The notes under the pieces are model-generated. The model was given only the letters and a program-made list of their open reading frames with translations. It was not told where the DNA came from and did not search any database. A stretch of DNA of 25,412 nt from positions 230,785 through 256,196 of the forward strand of contig BFEA01000347.1 of NCBI GenBank assembly GCA_003427395.1, given 5' to 3'. This document shows, piece after piece, positions 17,312 to 25,412 of this stretch; position 1 is the first letter of the stretch, and each line of letters begins with the position of its first letter. The position numbers and the translations under genes are program-made. This DNA is from Chara braunii (Eukaryota; Streptophyta; Charophyceae; Charales; Characeae).

Positions 17312-18175
17312 TCAATGACTCATTTGGTCCGTAACGCATTTAATGATCCCCTTGTTATTCAGGAGGTTGATGTTAAGTCTGAAGGGGAGGCGATGTGTGC
17401 CCAGCAGCTCTTTGGATATAATGTCCATGCAAAACGGATAGTGGTCAGAGAGCCCTTCTGCAATGGGCTCACACCACGTGCACCGGTCCCAGAGGCATCC
17501 TCTGCCCATTATGAAATCCAGTCTCCTTTCGGGGATTGGGGCATTCTTTACTGGTCTAGGACCTTTCCATGTGAAACCGGCAGTGTCCGGGTTAAGCGTT
17601 TTGTATATGTCCATTAGGCATTGGGATTCGGCCAGTGACATCAGCATGGTGGCGTCTTCTCTGATAGGAGCGATGTTGGGGGAATCCAGTCCTGGGCTTA
17701 GGGTGGTATTCCAGTCCCCCGTTAGGACTAGGTTCTCTACATCTGGGATAATGGTTGGAAGTGCAGCAAAGAAGGAGGTGCGCTCCTTGTAATCAACTGG
17801 CGCGTAAATGGACATCACTGCCCATTCTTCGTCCCCTATAGTGAATTTGACCCAGACCTATCTCCCCTTAGGATCCAAAAAATTGTCTATGATTTCTATG
17901 TCTAGATCCTTGTTTATTAGGATCGTTGTGCCGCCCTTGGAACCATCTGCCGGAGCTCAGAATTGCGGCCCCTTCCACCAAGGGGCTATTTCCGTGATTT
18001 TAACTTGGTCTAGTTTCGTTGCTTGGAGACATAAAATTTGTACTTTGTTAGAGTGCATCCACGCTAGAAGGCGAGGTCTTTTGAGACGACTGGTTGTTTC
18101 ATCGAGTCCACGGATGTTCCAGGTAGATATTCTTACCCTATTGGGTAAGACCATCGTCCTGGATCGTGCCTCCAT
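17312..18175 (-). pseudogene. LINE ORF2 AP-type endonuclease domain
   Basis: From MEARSRTMVLPNRV the frame shows RISTWNIRGLDE (metal-binding Asn), ILCLQATKL, SIYAPVDYKER, VLTGDWNTTLSPGLDS (catalytic Asp and Asn), RRLDFIMGRG and GLSDHYPF (catalytic Asp-His). This is the exonuclease-endonuclease-phosphatase fold that nicks the target DNA. The catalytic Glu expected in LQETK is Ala here (GCA at 18022-18020). Two stops lie inside, TGA at 17959-17957 and TAG at 17860-17858, and the segment ends at TGA 17314-17312. The exact ORF2 start is unclear and may lie upstream toward 18290. Confidence 0.9.
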
Positions 18176-18297
18176 TAGCTTGGATGCAGCTGGCCGGTCC
18201 CGGTATGCAGCCGGAAGGGGTGTGCAGGTGAGAGGTGAAGCTGGGGGAACTCAGAGTATCCAGCAGGTCCGCATGGATGAACCAGTTTGCTACGTTC

Positions 18298-20634
18298 TAA
18301 GCTGAGGTTTCATTTCCAGTGCGGATCTCCAGCAGGGAGTCTGGCCCCAGAGTGATGAAGGATTGAAGTGGGATCTAGTGTAGCAAGAGGTCATCCCATT
18401 GTTGCTTTGTACCAATAAACGCCGAGAGTCCCAGGAACCAAATGTGTAGGAACCATCTGGGCGGGCCACTGTGTGGCGGCCTGGCTGGGGAAACGGTAGG
18501 ACGAAGCATGAACCCAATCCTTTTAATAGGCTTTGGTTAATGCTGTCTGTCAACACCGTATCTGCAGACGGGCCGCTGAGAAAGCAAAATGGCAATTCCA
18601 CCGATTCCTCCTTCCTTAGAGTGAGGAGACGGGGGCCCTGGGGGGAATTAACGCAGATTAAGGGGATTAATATTTCCTTAAAGCTTGCATTGAGTTTGTC
18701 CTTCCTGGACAAGGTGACAAGCGGGCAGCTAGACTCAGGACGGGTTTCGCTATCAGTAGGCTGAGGTTTCTTTTCTTGGATGGAAGAATCTCCGAGGTGA
18801 GGGTCGGGCCTATCACCAGTTCAGACTCCTGAGTCACCGCCACTGGACGGTACACACTCCTGTTGAGGTCTATTCTGACCTTCTTCCTGGATAGGCTACC
18901 GTAGTCACTCTCCTCTACTGATCTACTTCCATCCGCTTTGCCTTCTGGCCCTTTTCACTGCTAAGGGTTACCCTTGCCCCTCTTCCTTGCGTCGGTTGGG
19001 ACGAACGAGGGTTTCTGAGCATGGAATTTGACGTTTTTCGGGCGGGACCCAGACATCAAGGAAAAGGGCTCTTTGGGTTCTTGAGCAGGGGGGTCATTAC
19101 TGTCTCTCATTACCAATTCCTCTGGGGGGCTCCCCTCAGCTGGAGCGGAGGTTTCAGAGGGGTTGGGTTTCTCAGTCCCGCTGGGAGATGGGGAGGGGGG
19201 GGGGGGGGGGGGGGGGGGGGGAGGGCCTTCTCCGCATCTTTTTCCCGGAAATCAAACCCTAACTTGGCTTGCTTGATTACTTCATCGAAATTGGGTGGCA
19301 GGCCCGCGAGAGCCTTGCTTTGTGTGGGTTTCGAGGGGGAGGGGACTGGGGATGAGGCTTTGGAGGCTTCATCCGTGGTCTCCTTCCTTTCCGCCTCCTC
19401 CCTATCAGCGTTTGGGTCGCCTTTCCCCATGACTTCTGGCTTGTCCATGGTAGGTAAGGGATCCTTCTTATCCGAGTCTTTGGATCCGCTGGCGGAGTCC
19501 GCAACGGAGGTGGTGGGAACCGGAAGAGGGTTGTCCTTCTTGGCTCTTTTTTTCCCGGCTTTCTTTCTCTTGGTCTTGCCGGTAAGTTTCGCTGGAAGGG
19601 GTCCTTTCTGGCTGGAGGGAGAGGGGGGGGGGGGAACCCCCTCCCGACCGCCTCCTCCTGAGTGTCGTCTGTCCCTGTCTGGGACCCCTTACCTGCTTCG
19701 GTCAAGGATGTTGAGGGCAGATTGCTAGTTACCTTCTGGAGAAGTTCCCAGTTGGTCCGGAAAGAGGACTTATCCGGGGCAATAAAGCCTTTTCTCCCAT
19801 TTGCCCTCAACCTTGTGGGGCAGTTTGGATCCTCGTCAGCGTGGAAGTGTTTGCAACAGGCTTTACACCAGGGTGTCGCTGTGCAAACCATTTCCAACTC
19901 TGCAAAGTCGTCTTCTTCCATGTCCACTATGACCCAACGTTTGAATCGAAGACGAGCTAAGGCTCTACATCGAATCTGACGTTCCAAAGGTTGGGGGACA
20001 GGGGATCTGCATACGCGTCGTACGCTTTGAGGATTTTGCCCAAAATTTTTTCCACCGACCCTTTCAGGTGGGGAAGTGCAGATATCGGGACTTGTAAGAA
20101 ACGAACCCAAAAAAACTTAAATTTCATGGATTCGCGCCACTGGTTTAACTCAAGTTCGGACATCCATGGCTCAAAGGTAATCGTGTATTTCTTATTGTCT
20201 AATTCGACGTCACCTGAACCTTTCCGAATCATCCAGTCCGCAATCACACTAGCACTTGCTACATAGGTTAACAAATTTTTGCCTTCATTTCTGAAGACGC
20301 CCCTCTTAGGAACTGCATCTATCTCACTCGATCGGCCCCAACCATCCTCGTAAATACGAACGAGGTCGTTTTTGACCGACACGGAGAGAGACGTGGAATC
20401 ATCCCCAAAGAAGATCGAGACAACATGGGCTCTCAACCACTCCACCTGAAAGTTGTAAATTTCCTTCCTGACGACTACTCTCACAGAGTCAGGTCCCTCC
20501 TCTGCTACGCGAGGGGCTAAGGACTCGGAATCGGGGAGAATCCCGTTGTTGTAACATTCGGATATGGTGTCCCAAACTCTCTTCCTCTCCTCTGGGGAAA
20601 GCTCTACGCCATCGAGAGGAACCTGGGAGGCCAT
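18298..20634 (-). pseudogene. LINE ORF1, frameshifted
   Basis: I take the ATG at 20634-20632 (context AAGATGG) because the frame upstream of it has no ATG. Segment one (to 19957) starts MASQVPLDGVELSPEERKRV. It includes LNQWRESMKFKFFWVRFLQV, resembling the DUF4283-type N-terminal domain of plant LINE ORF1. Segment two, one frame away from about 19975, carries CKACCKHFHADEDPNC, a C-x2-C-x4-H-x6-C knuckle. It then becomes Pro-, Lys- and Arg-rich. A further shift near 19450 leads to NFDEVIKQAKLGFDFREKDA. G-runs at 19195-19221 and near 19624-19634 fall inside. The C-terminal end, near 18300 or 18135, is uncertain. Confidence 0.7.
19195..19221. repeat. G27 homopolymer in LINE ORF1
   Basis: Twenty-seven G bases on the plus strand, which encode a polyproline run on the minus strand. 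Length changes here would shift the ORF1 frame, and the true length may be mis-assembled. Confidence 0.9.
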
Positions 20635-20786
20635 CTTTGCCAGGAGAGGCGTCAGCAAAAGCAAAAATAGGGAGCAGAGTAGCAAGCCTTAAGTGGAAAG
20701 GGTTGGTATACATGTGCATATGGAGGCTGTAGCCGACGGGAGGGATATACCTGCGTTATCCTTATCGGTCGGCCCTGAGCCTTGAC

Positions 20787-20844
20787 GTCTTGATGTCTTG
20801 AAGTCTTCGTGTCTTGGTGTCGTTGTGTCTTGGAGTCTTTTGTC
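20787..20844. repeat. 8-bp period repeat GTCTTGNN, about seven copies
   Basis: On the plus strand the units read GTCTTGAT, GTCTTGAA, GTCTTCGT, GTCTTGGT, GTCGTTGT, GTCTTGGA and GTCTTTT. The first six bases are largely kept and the last two vary. On the LINE-sense strand this is NNCAAGAC repeated. Confidence 0.8.
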
Positions 20845-20906
20845 GTCCTTATCCCGTCTTTGTTGCGTGTGTAACGTGCTTGTACGGCGGGGGGGAATAG
20901 CAGAGA

Positions 20907-20924
20907 GGGGGGGGGGGGGGGGGG
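20907..20924. repeat. G18 homopolymer
   Basis: Eighteen G bases on the plus strand, inside the LINE 5' UTR. Slippage-prone. Confidence 0.9.
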
Positions 20925-21573
20925 TGCACACTAGGGAAGAAGACTCCCCTCCTCTTTACCCGAGGAACGTATGTTAAGCTGATACTCGGAGCGGCCGGGT
21001 TGCAGCGCCTAACGAAGGGACGGGCTGAGCGGAGAGGAGAGATTACCAGTCCGCTTCTTCCGTACTGCCTCCTAAGCTTGCCAACCGGCTCCTGGGTGTG
21101 AGAAAGTTGGTAGCGTGTGGTAGAGAGAGAAGGGAAGACGAGATGATGGAGAGGCTGGAGTGGTTGGAGGAGCTGGCGGGTGACGGCATTGCTGTCCGGA
21201 GATGGCTATGGCCTGGTGTGCAAGAAAAGCACAAACGGCTAGTCTCTCGTAGCTGATACCATAGCTTCCACTACTAGCAGGTCAGGAGGATCTTCTTCCG
21301 CCTTAGCTCTAATCCGAAAACCCTAAATCGCTCTTAGCACTAAGCGCCCCCGGGGCGGCGCTTAGCGCTGGCGAAATAGCGCACCGAATTAGCGCTACCG
21401 GAAGCGCTCTTCCCATACCTCGCCCCCCTTGTTTCGTTTCCGAAAGCGAAATTTCTCAAATTCGGCAGTGGAGCCCCCAACTCTTCCTCAAAGTAGGCCA
21501 GAGAGGGGTACTTCAGTTGCACTTACGCGCATTCTCTGTTTCCGGCAGTCGATCTCCGTGATCTCTGGTCATC

Positions 21574-21582
21574 AACTGGTCC
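21574..21582. repeat. Target-site duplication of the LINE, 5' side
   Basis: AACTGGTCC, identical to 13306-13314. It defines the proposed LINE 5' end at 21573. Confidence 0.6.
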
Positions 21583-21642
21583 TTGAAACTCAAGTGTTTG
21601 TAGTGTTGTCAAGTGGTGTGGCACGAGGCCCTTAGTTCATTT

Positions 21643-21716
21643 AGAAGCAAGCTGGATTCGAACGCTGCCCTGCATTTGAACAGGTCGTGGGTGTACCAAC
21701 TGTGCTAGCATCTTCC
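21643..21716 (-). mobile_element. tRNA-like sequence (SINE head or decayed tRNA)
   Basis: On the minus strand TAGCACAGTTGG (21707-21696) is a perfect A box. CGTTCGAATCC (21664-21654) is a B box with one mismatch, and the spacing is 31 bp. An anticodon-like stem CCTG/CAGG exists, but D and T stems are mispaired and the acceptor closes over only four pairs. It is therefore a relic and not a working tRNA. Confidence 0.55.
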
Positions 21717-22099
21717 CCTAACACAACGCACCCTCATTTTGACTGTACCGGGCTGTAAACATACCCTGTATACGTTCATTTTCCGGGTTCTTTATATTCG
21801 GGGAAAGGCGGTAGGCTTGTTGGTGGGAGCGGAGTGTTGATGACGGAGGAGAGAGGAAAAGGAAAAAAGCAACGGAACAAACCATGAAAACGACGGTAGA
21901 ACTGTTGCCCGCCAGATTGCGCGCATTCCGCGGTTCTCTCGCCGGGGTTGCGCGGGGTTCCCGCAAACCTCCCGCCGGCGGGTGAGTGGGCCGTGCCTTT
22001 TCTGTTACCAAGGCAACAGACGGCGGGAGGGCGAGAGGGAGGGAGGGAGGGAAAGGGAAAGAGGTGTACTCAGTAGGTAAAGAGGGGAGGGTGAGTTCT
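21717..22099. other. No gene seen
   Basis: One minus-strand frame of 131 codons spans most of this tract, but it includes low-complexity sequence from a GGGA-rich stretch (about 22025-22065) and shows no motif. I see no RNA gene. Confidence 0.45.
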
Positions 22100-22240
22100 G
22101 GGCCGTCGCTCACAATCTAAATGCAATTCGTTTGGATGCTTATCGTCCAGGTGCATTCGGTCGAGTCAAGCATTTGGAATGAACCTGGTCCCGAAAATAG
22201 CCCAAATGCATGAAAAGTGTTGTGTAATGGAGCGAGGCCC
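22100..22240. mobile_element. MITE-like inverted-repeat element, copy 1
   Basis: The left end GGGCCGTCGCTCAC and right end GTAATGGAGCGAGGCCC are imperfect inverted repeats that continue inward with ATGCA-containing words. The 141-bp unit aligns with copy 2 at 22472-22617. No coding capacity. Target-site duplications are not clear. Confidence 0.6.
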
Positions 22241-22326
22241 CTGGTTTTAGGGATTGTTCGCGACTTGGCAGAGATCTGTTGGCGACTGGCCTCTCCGGAA
22301 GAAGAGTGACGAACGAATCTCAGGGC

Positions 22327-22424
22327 ATCTGACGGTAATTTCTTTTTGTTTTTTTTTTTCTGTTTTTTTTTTCTGAATCTGACGGCAATTTCGTCCACAG
22401 CTTAGCGCATCTGACGGCAATCAC
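22327..22424 (+). repeat. Three copies of a 16-bp word
   Basis: ATCTGACGGTAATTTC at 22327-22342, ATCTGACGGCAATTTC at 22377-22392 and ATCTGACGGCAATCAC at 22409-22424. T-rich runs lie between the first two. They fill the gap between the two MITE copies. Confidence 0.75.
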
Positions 22425-22471
22425 GCCCAGAGCTTGTAGAAAAAATGCCAACGTAGCCCAGGCTCGAGAGA

Positions 22472-22617
22472 GGGCCTCGCTCCACTACAGAACACTCTAC
22501 ATGCATTTAGATGCTTTCTAGACCGGATGCGTTCGAAGTGTTGGACTCCTGACAATGCACCTGGTCGAGGGAGCGTCTAGATGCATGTATAGTGTGTTGT
22601 GCAGTGGAGCGAGGCCC
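22472..22617. mobile_element. MITE-like inverted-repeat element, copy 2
   Basis: The left end GGGCCTCGCTCCACTACAGA is matched in reverse at the right end (reverse complement GGGCCTCGCTCCACTGCACA). The inverted similarity goes on for about 43 bp, through ATGCATYTAGAYGC. The 146-bp unit is thus almost all inverted repeat plus a short centre, as in small non-autonomous DNA transposons. Similarity may extend about 15 bp farther out on each side. Confidence 0.7.
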
Positions 22618-23454
22618 GGAGCTCAGGCTTCGCGCTACTCACGCGGAGGACAGCACAGACAGGACCAATCGGGGGGGAGAGATTAGGGGGACCAGCCAGT
22701 CGTGGGGGAGCAGCCCCGTCGATCTGGAAGTAGAGAAGTCCCTCTTGCCTGCTGGAAGACTGGAAGAGTGGCGAGGCAGGCGGTGGGGAGAGGGGAGAGG
22801 GGAGAGGGGTGCATGGGAAGAGGGCTGTAATAGAAATCTGTTGGGTGACAGGTGGAATTGCCAATAACCGCGAGCCAGTCGTGGAATAGAAATGTGTCGT
22901 CACACAATTGTCAGGGACAGAAAAAGGGTGGGCATTGAATTCGCGGGCGTTGTCTGATACTGCTACCTGCAGGGTTTCACGAAGGGAGCCAAGTGTTCGT
23001 TCATCAGCTATCAATAGCTTATTTGCGCAGTTCTTGCTTGCCAACGACTCGTCCTGGCACCCGGCATTCGGCACTCGGCACTCGGCACGTCCTGCTCCAT
23101 AACCTCTCCTACCTACTCTTTGCTAGATACAGTGCCCCTCTCCTCTCTCTCTCCTCTCTCCTCTCTCCCTCTGCTCCCTAGTCATCGGTAGATACAGTGC
23201 CGTACCGTACGTCACGTTCTGAGAAAATGCACTACGGTAGAGAGGGCGCTTTTTTAGGTACCAACTGACACCTACTGCCATCCGTGCGCTGCGGCTGGGT
23301 TCTGGCTCTCTCACGCCGCTCCGCCCACCCACTCGGTGGTCTCCCTCTCCCCTCCGCCCACCCATTCCCCGCCCCCAACGTCGTTCCGCCCCCCTCGTGG
23401 CGCGACTGTTTAAGGGCGGCTCAAACTCCCGGGCGGGTGAGCTAGCGAGCGAGC

Positions 23455-23455
<1 letters not shown>
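22618..23455. other. No supported gene; microsatellite-rich, possible promoter
   Basis: The tract contains a GGGGAGA repeat (22785-22809), a GGCAYTC repeat (23063-23090), a CTCTC tract (about 23138-23170) and the word AGATACAGTGCC twice (near 23127 and 23190). It lies upstream of the candidate first exon at 23575, so its GC-rich end (23290-23440) may be promoter DNA. No ORF is convincing. Confidence 0.45.

Positions 23456-23515
<60 letters not shown>
23456..23515. repeat. GA dinucleotide tract of about 30 units
   Basis: An uninterrupted AG repeat of sixty bases, directly upstream of the candidate uORF and coding exon. GA/CT tracts are common in plant core promoters and 5' UTRs. Confidence 0.9.
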
Positions 23516-23516
<1 letters not shown>

Positions 23517-23519
23517 ATA

Positions 23520-23552
23520 ATGTCTGCGAGTGGGAAACTGAGTGCCCATTGA
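23520..23552 (+). CDS. Possible upstream ORF (10 aa)
   Basis: ATG at 23520-23522 opens MSASGKLSAH and stops at TGA 23550-23552, 22 bp before the ATG of the next frame. Its start context is weak. If the downstream exon is real, this could act as a translational uORF. Confidence 0.25.
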   Translation: MSASGKLSAH

Positions 23553-23574
23553 ATAGTAGCGGGTGATCCGAAGA

Positions 23575-23820
23575 ATGATCTTTGGCTCTGAGGCGAACGG
23601 CGGCTCTTCCGGTAAAGGTGCCGCTGATTCTAACGTCGTTGCATCGGACTCTCTGAAGCGGTCCAACATGGAGAAAGAGGGAGACGACGACAGGGGCAGC
23701 CCTACCAAGAGACCTAATTTGCGCGCTGATTCTGGTGCGATTCCTTGCAACAACCCTCTGGCTGTCCCCTCTCTTTCCATGGTCGTCACCATCGCAGCTG
23801 GGAATGGCCGATCCTATTGT
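23575..23820 (+). CDS. Candidate first coding exon of an unrecognised host gene
   Basis: From the ATG at 23575 (A at -3) the frame reads MIFGSEANGGSSGKGAADSN, then ASDSLKRSNMEKEGDDDRGS, then PTKRPNLRADSG, then LAVPSLSMVVTIAAGNG. It is a hydrophilic Ser/Gly/Asp-rich N-terminus with a basic patch (SPTKRPNLR) that could be a nuclear localisation signal. The composition contrasts sharply with the simple sequence on both sides. The frame stays open to 24159, but after about 23820 it only reads CT/CA microsatellite, so the exon probably ends near there. I could not choose a splice donor. No domain is recognised. Confidence 0.4.
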
Positions 23821-23829
23821 AGAAGCCCG

Positions 23830-24004
23830 TTAGATCTCTTTCTTTCATCCCTCTCTTTCTTCCCTTCCTGTCCCTTCCCCCCCCCCCTCTCCTCCTCCTC
23901 CCCCTCCCGTCCGCTTCCCTACGCCTCTCCCTCTCTCTCACACATCCACATCTCCACGAGCACACGCAGAGACACACAGACTCACCCTTACCGCCTGTTC
24001 CCCC

Positions 24005-24055
<51 letters not shown>

Positions 24056-24080
24056 CCCTCTCTCTCTCTCTCTCTCTCTT
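23830..24080. repeat. Pyrimidine-rich tract with C16, CT and CA repeats
   Basis: C/T-rich sequence with C16 at 24000-24015, CT repeats at 24016-24036 and 24057-24080, and a CA repeat at 24039-24055. It may be intron sequence after the candidate exon. Not coding. Confidence 0.85.
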
Positions 24081-24185
24081 ACTTCGGTTTGCGAATTTCC
24101 GATTGATGAATCGTGCTTCAGTCACTTCTTGTGCAATGAATCCCCCGCTCAGTGGCTGATTGCTCGTCATCTATCTCCCCCTCCC

Positions 24186-24257
24186 CTCCACCATTTCGCT
24201 CCCCCTCCTCTCCACCATCTCTCTCCTCGTCCCCTCCACCATCTCTCTCCCCCTCCC
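24186..24257 (+). repeat. 24-bp tandem repeat, three copies
   Basis: Units start CTCCACCAT at 24186, 24210 and 24234, followed by CT-rich bases. Period 24 bp, with a few substitutions. Confidence 0.85.
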
Positions 24258-24446
24258 CTTCTCATCCTCTGTCTACGGTTGGTGGACGGTGTCTATTTGG
24301 TTGCACACACATCGTCTTTTGCGAGGGTCTTTACTTGTCTATCTGCATTCTGTCGGACGCACGTGCGCGTGTATCCGTACAGGCGCGCATGCGTTTGTCT
24401 CGTTCGTCCTGACGTCTATCTCCCTCATTTCTTTCCTGCACGTTTT

Positions 24447-24582
24447 ATCATTCAGCCTCCTCTTCCTCCTTGTGGGCTCGTCTTCGTGTTCGTCGAGTCT
24501 GTTTTTCTATAGCATTTGATCATTCAGCCTCCTCTTCCTCCTTGTGCGCTCGTCTTCGTGTTCGTCGAGTCTGTTTCTCTAT
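24447..24582 (+). repeat. 72-bp tandem duplication
   Basis: ATCATTCAGCCTCCTCTTCC starts both 24447-24510 and 24519-24582. The 64-bp units differ at about two positions (GTGGGCTCG versus GTGCGCTCG, and one T/C). Confidence 0.9.
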
Positions 24583-24599
24583 TCCGTGGGTCTTCGTTG

Positions 24600-24655
24600 C
24601 CCAGGGCTTCCTTTACTTGCCGCCGAATGCCCCCAGGGCTTCCTTTACTTGCCGC
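24600..24655 (+). repeat. 32-bp tandem duplication
   Basis: A 24-bp identical block beginning CCCAGGGCTTCCTTTACTTG lies at 24600-24623 and 24632-24655. Confidence 0.9.
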
Positions 24656-24723
24656 AAATGTGGTATATAGCTCACACATCTGGGTGACTCAACATTGGGG
24701 GGCTGGGGATGGTGTTGTTTCCC

Positions 24724-24796
24724 AACGTTGGTTCCTTCTCTGCTAACGTTGGTTCCTTCTCTGCTAACGTTGGTTCCTTCTCTGCTAACGTTGGTT
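24724..24796 (+). repeat. 21-bp tandem repeat, three and a half copies
   Basis: AACGTTGGTTCCTTCTCTGC plus T is repeated exactly at 24724, 24745 and 24766, with a partial fourth copy from 24787. Each unit opens with the palindrome AACGTT. Confidence 0.95.
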
Positions 24797-24799
24797 TCG

Positions 24800-24878
24800 T
24801 CTCACAGTAGTATTATGTACGACAGGTCGCAGGTTCAAACCGCAGACGGAAAAACGAGCATTCGAAGATCGACTAGAG
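24800..24878 (+). mobile_element. tRNA-like SINE unit A
   Basis: GGTTCAAACC at 24832-24841 is a good B box inside GGTCGCAGGTTCAAACC, a typical T-arm sequence. The upstream TCTCACAGTAGTATT is a degenerate A box region. It ends with AACGAGCATTCGAAG (24853-24867), which is shared with unit B. No full cloverleaf forms. Confidence 0.4.
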
Positions 24879-25049
24879 TTTTTTTAAAGTACTTCATTGC
24901 AACTTAGTCTTCGGTAGTGTGACCCGCCTGATCTGGCTCTTTGATATGATAGATATCATATGATGTGTATTCCTTACGTGATTTGGACACGTGTCTTCGT
25001 CATAAGAAAGCGATGTCCTATACCCATAGACGAAGGGGACGAATGAATG

Positions 25050-25136
25050 TGCTTGTAGCTCAAGTGGAATGGGAGTTGTACTATTGCGTATTTGTCGAGC
25101 ATGGGCCTATAACGAGCATTCGAAGTCCGACTATAG
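25050..25136 (+). mobile_element. tRNA-like SINE unit B
   Basis: TAGCTCAAGTGG at about 25056-25067 resembles an A box. The B box has decayed. The unit ends with AACGAGCATTCGAAG (25111-25125) and a similar GACTATAG tail, matching unit A 258 bp upstream. It is probably an older copy of the same family. Confidence 0.35.
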
Positions 25137-25412
25137 AATGTCGTTAATATCTTGTGGCTGAGTTGTTTGACTTCGAACGGCAGGCAGGGTAGAAAACTGA
25201 GGAAGAGGGAGAGGGAGAGGGAGGCGATAAGAAAGACAACGATTTCGTCTGTAGAGAGGGAACGCACGTCAATTCTGTTTCTGCGACTGCAGTACTTATT
25301 CAAATTAACTAGGCTGGCGAAATGCTCGCCGATCCGATCTATTTGAACTATACATACGCTGTCACGTGGGGGCGCGGGGCGAGGGGCAGAGGACACAAAT
25401 GCAGAGAATGTG
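25137..25412. other. No gene seen
   Basis: The last bases hold a short GAGGGA repeat (about 25203-25223) and overlapping short frames without motifs. CACGTG near 25363 is a plant G-box word, but one hexamer is not evidence of a promoter. Confidence 0.45.

Larger units (their letters stand above)
13315..21573 (-). mobile_element. LINE retrotransposon, apparently full length (~8.26 kb)
   Basis: On the minus strand the order is 5' UTR (~940 bp), ORF1 with nucleic-acid-binding features, ORF2 with an AP-type endonuclease, reverse transcriptase and C-terminal zf-RVT domain, 3' UTR with four hairpin repeats, and poly-A. This is the architecture of plant L1-like non-LTR elements. AACTGGTCC at both ends supports a single insertion. 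The coding parts are decayed: ORF1 has at least two frame changes, and ORF2 has at least four early in-frame stops, a frame change near 15810 and more stops later. It cannot move by itself. Confidence 0.85.
20635..21573 (-). other. LINE 5' untranslated region
   Basis: The stretch between the ORF1 start and the upstream target-site duplication has no long ORF. It holds an 8-bp-period repeat (20787-20844), G18 (20907-20924) and a tract of repeated AGCGC/GCGCT words at about 21330-21410 (such as GCGCTTAGCGCT). Such regions often hold the internal pol II promoter of LINEs, but no element is proven here. Confidence 0.55.

Noticed and set aside
13937-21573. Plus-strand frames across the LINE
   Set aside because: They are shadows of the minus-strand ORF1 and ORF2, whose conserved motifs fix the strand.
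21643-21716. Working tRNA gene
   Set aside because: The A and B boxes are good, but D and T stems do not pair and the acceptor is too short.
23786-24055. Minus-strand frame rich in Arg-Glu and Cys-Val
   Set aside because: It only translates CT and CA microsatellites.
24724-24796. CRISPR-like array
   Set aside because: The 21-bp units are directly adjacent with no unique spacers, and the window is eukaryotic.

Overview
This window reads as eukaryotic nuclear DNA from the green plant lineage. I see no bacterial gene layout, no intact tRNA or rRNA, and no CRISPR array. The evidence is a Ty3/gypsy-type LTR retrotransposon, a plant-style LINE (ORF1 with a CCHC knuckle; ORF2 with endonuclease, reverse transcriptase and a zf-RVT domain), several tRNA-like SINE heads, a MITE pair, many microsatellites, and only two weak hints of host exons. 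A large repeat-rich streptophyte genome (a charophyte such as Chara is one guess) would fit, but nothing in the sequence proves the species.

Layout. 1-3365: poly-A edge, a possible 140-bp internal exon (108-247), three diverged copies of an ~82-bp repeat, two tRNA-like SINE heads, microsatellites, and a tiny retroposed stub with a perfect 11-bp target-site duplication. 3366-12469: a broken gypsy element on the minus strand, bounded by two 1.8-kb direct repeats best read as LTRs. Its gag, protease and early RT are lost through a deletion marked by a 37-bp tandem duplication. RT/RNase H and a fragmented integrase remain, followed by an unusual chain of three overlapping ORFs after the integrase. 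12470-13305: no recognised gene.

13315-21573: a LINE of about 8.26 kb on the minus strand, apparently full length. It has a poly-A tail, a 9-bp direct repeat at both ends, four hairpin-bearing 106-bp repeats in its 3' UTR, a decayed ORF2, a frameshifted ORF1 and a repeat-rich 5' UTR. 21574-25412: a tRNA-like head, two copies of a ~140-bp inverted-repeat MITE, a candidate promoter and first coding exon of a host gene (GA tract, uORF, ATG at 23575), a pyrimidine-rich tract, four successive different tandem arrays, and two SINE-like units sharing a 3' tag.

The two large elements are independent minus-strand insertions. Both are decayed: the gypsy mainly by deletion and frameshift, LINE ORF2 mainly by in-frame stops. 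The most unusual content is the post-integrase ORF chain of the gypsy element and the repeated hairpins in the LINE 3' UTR.
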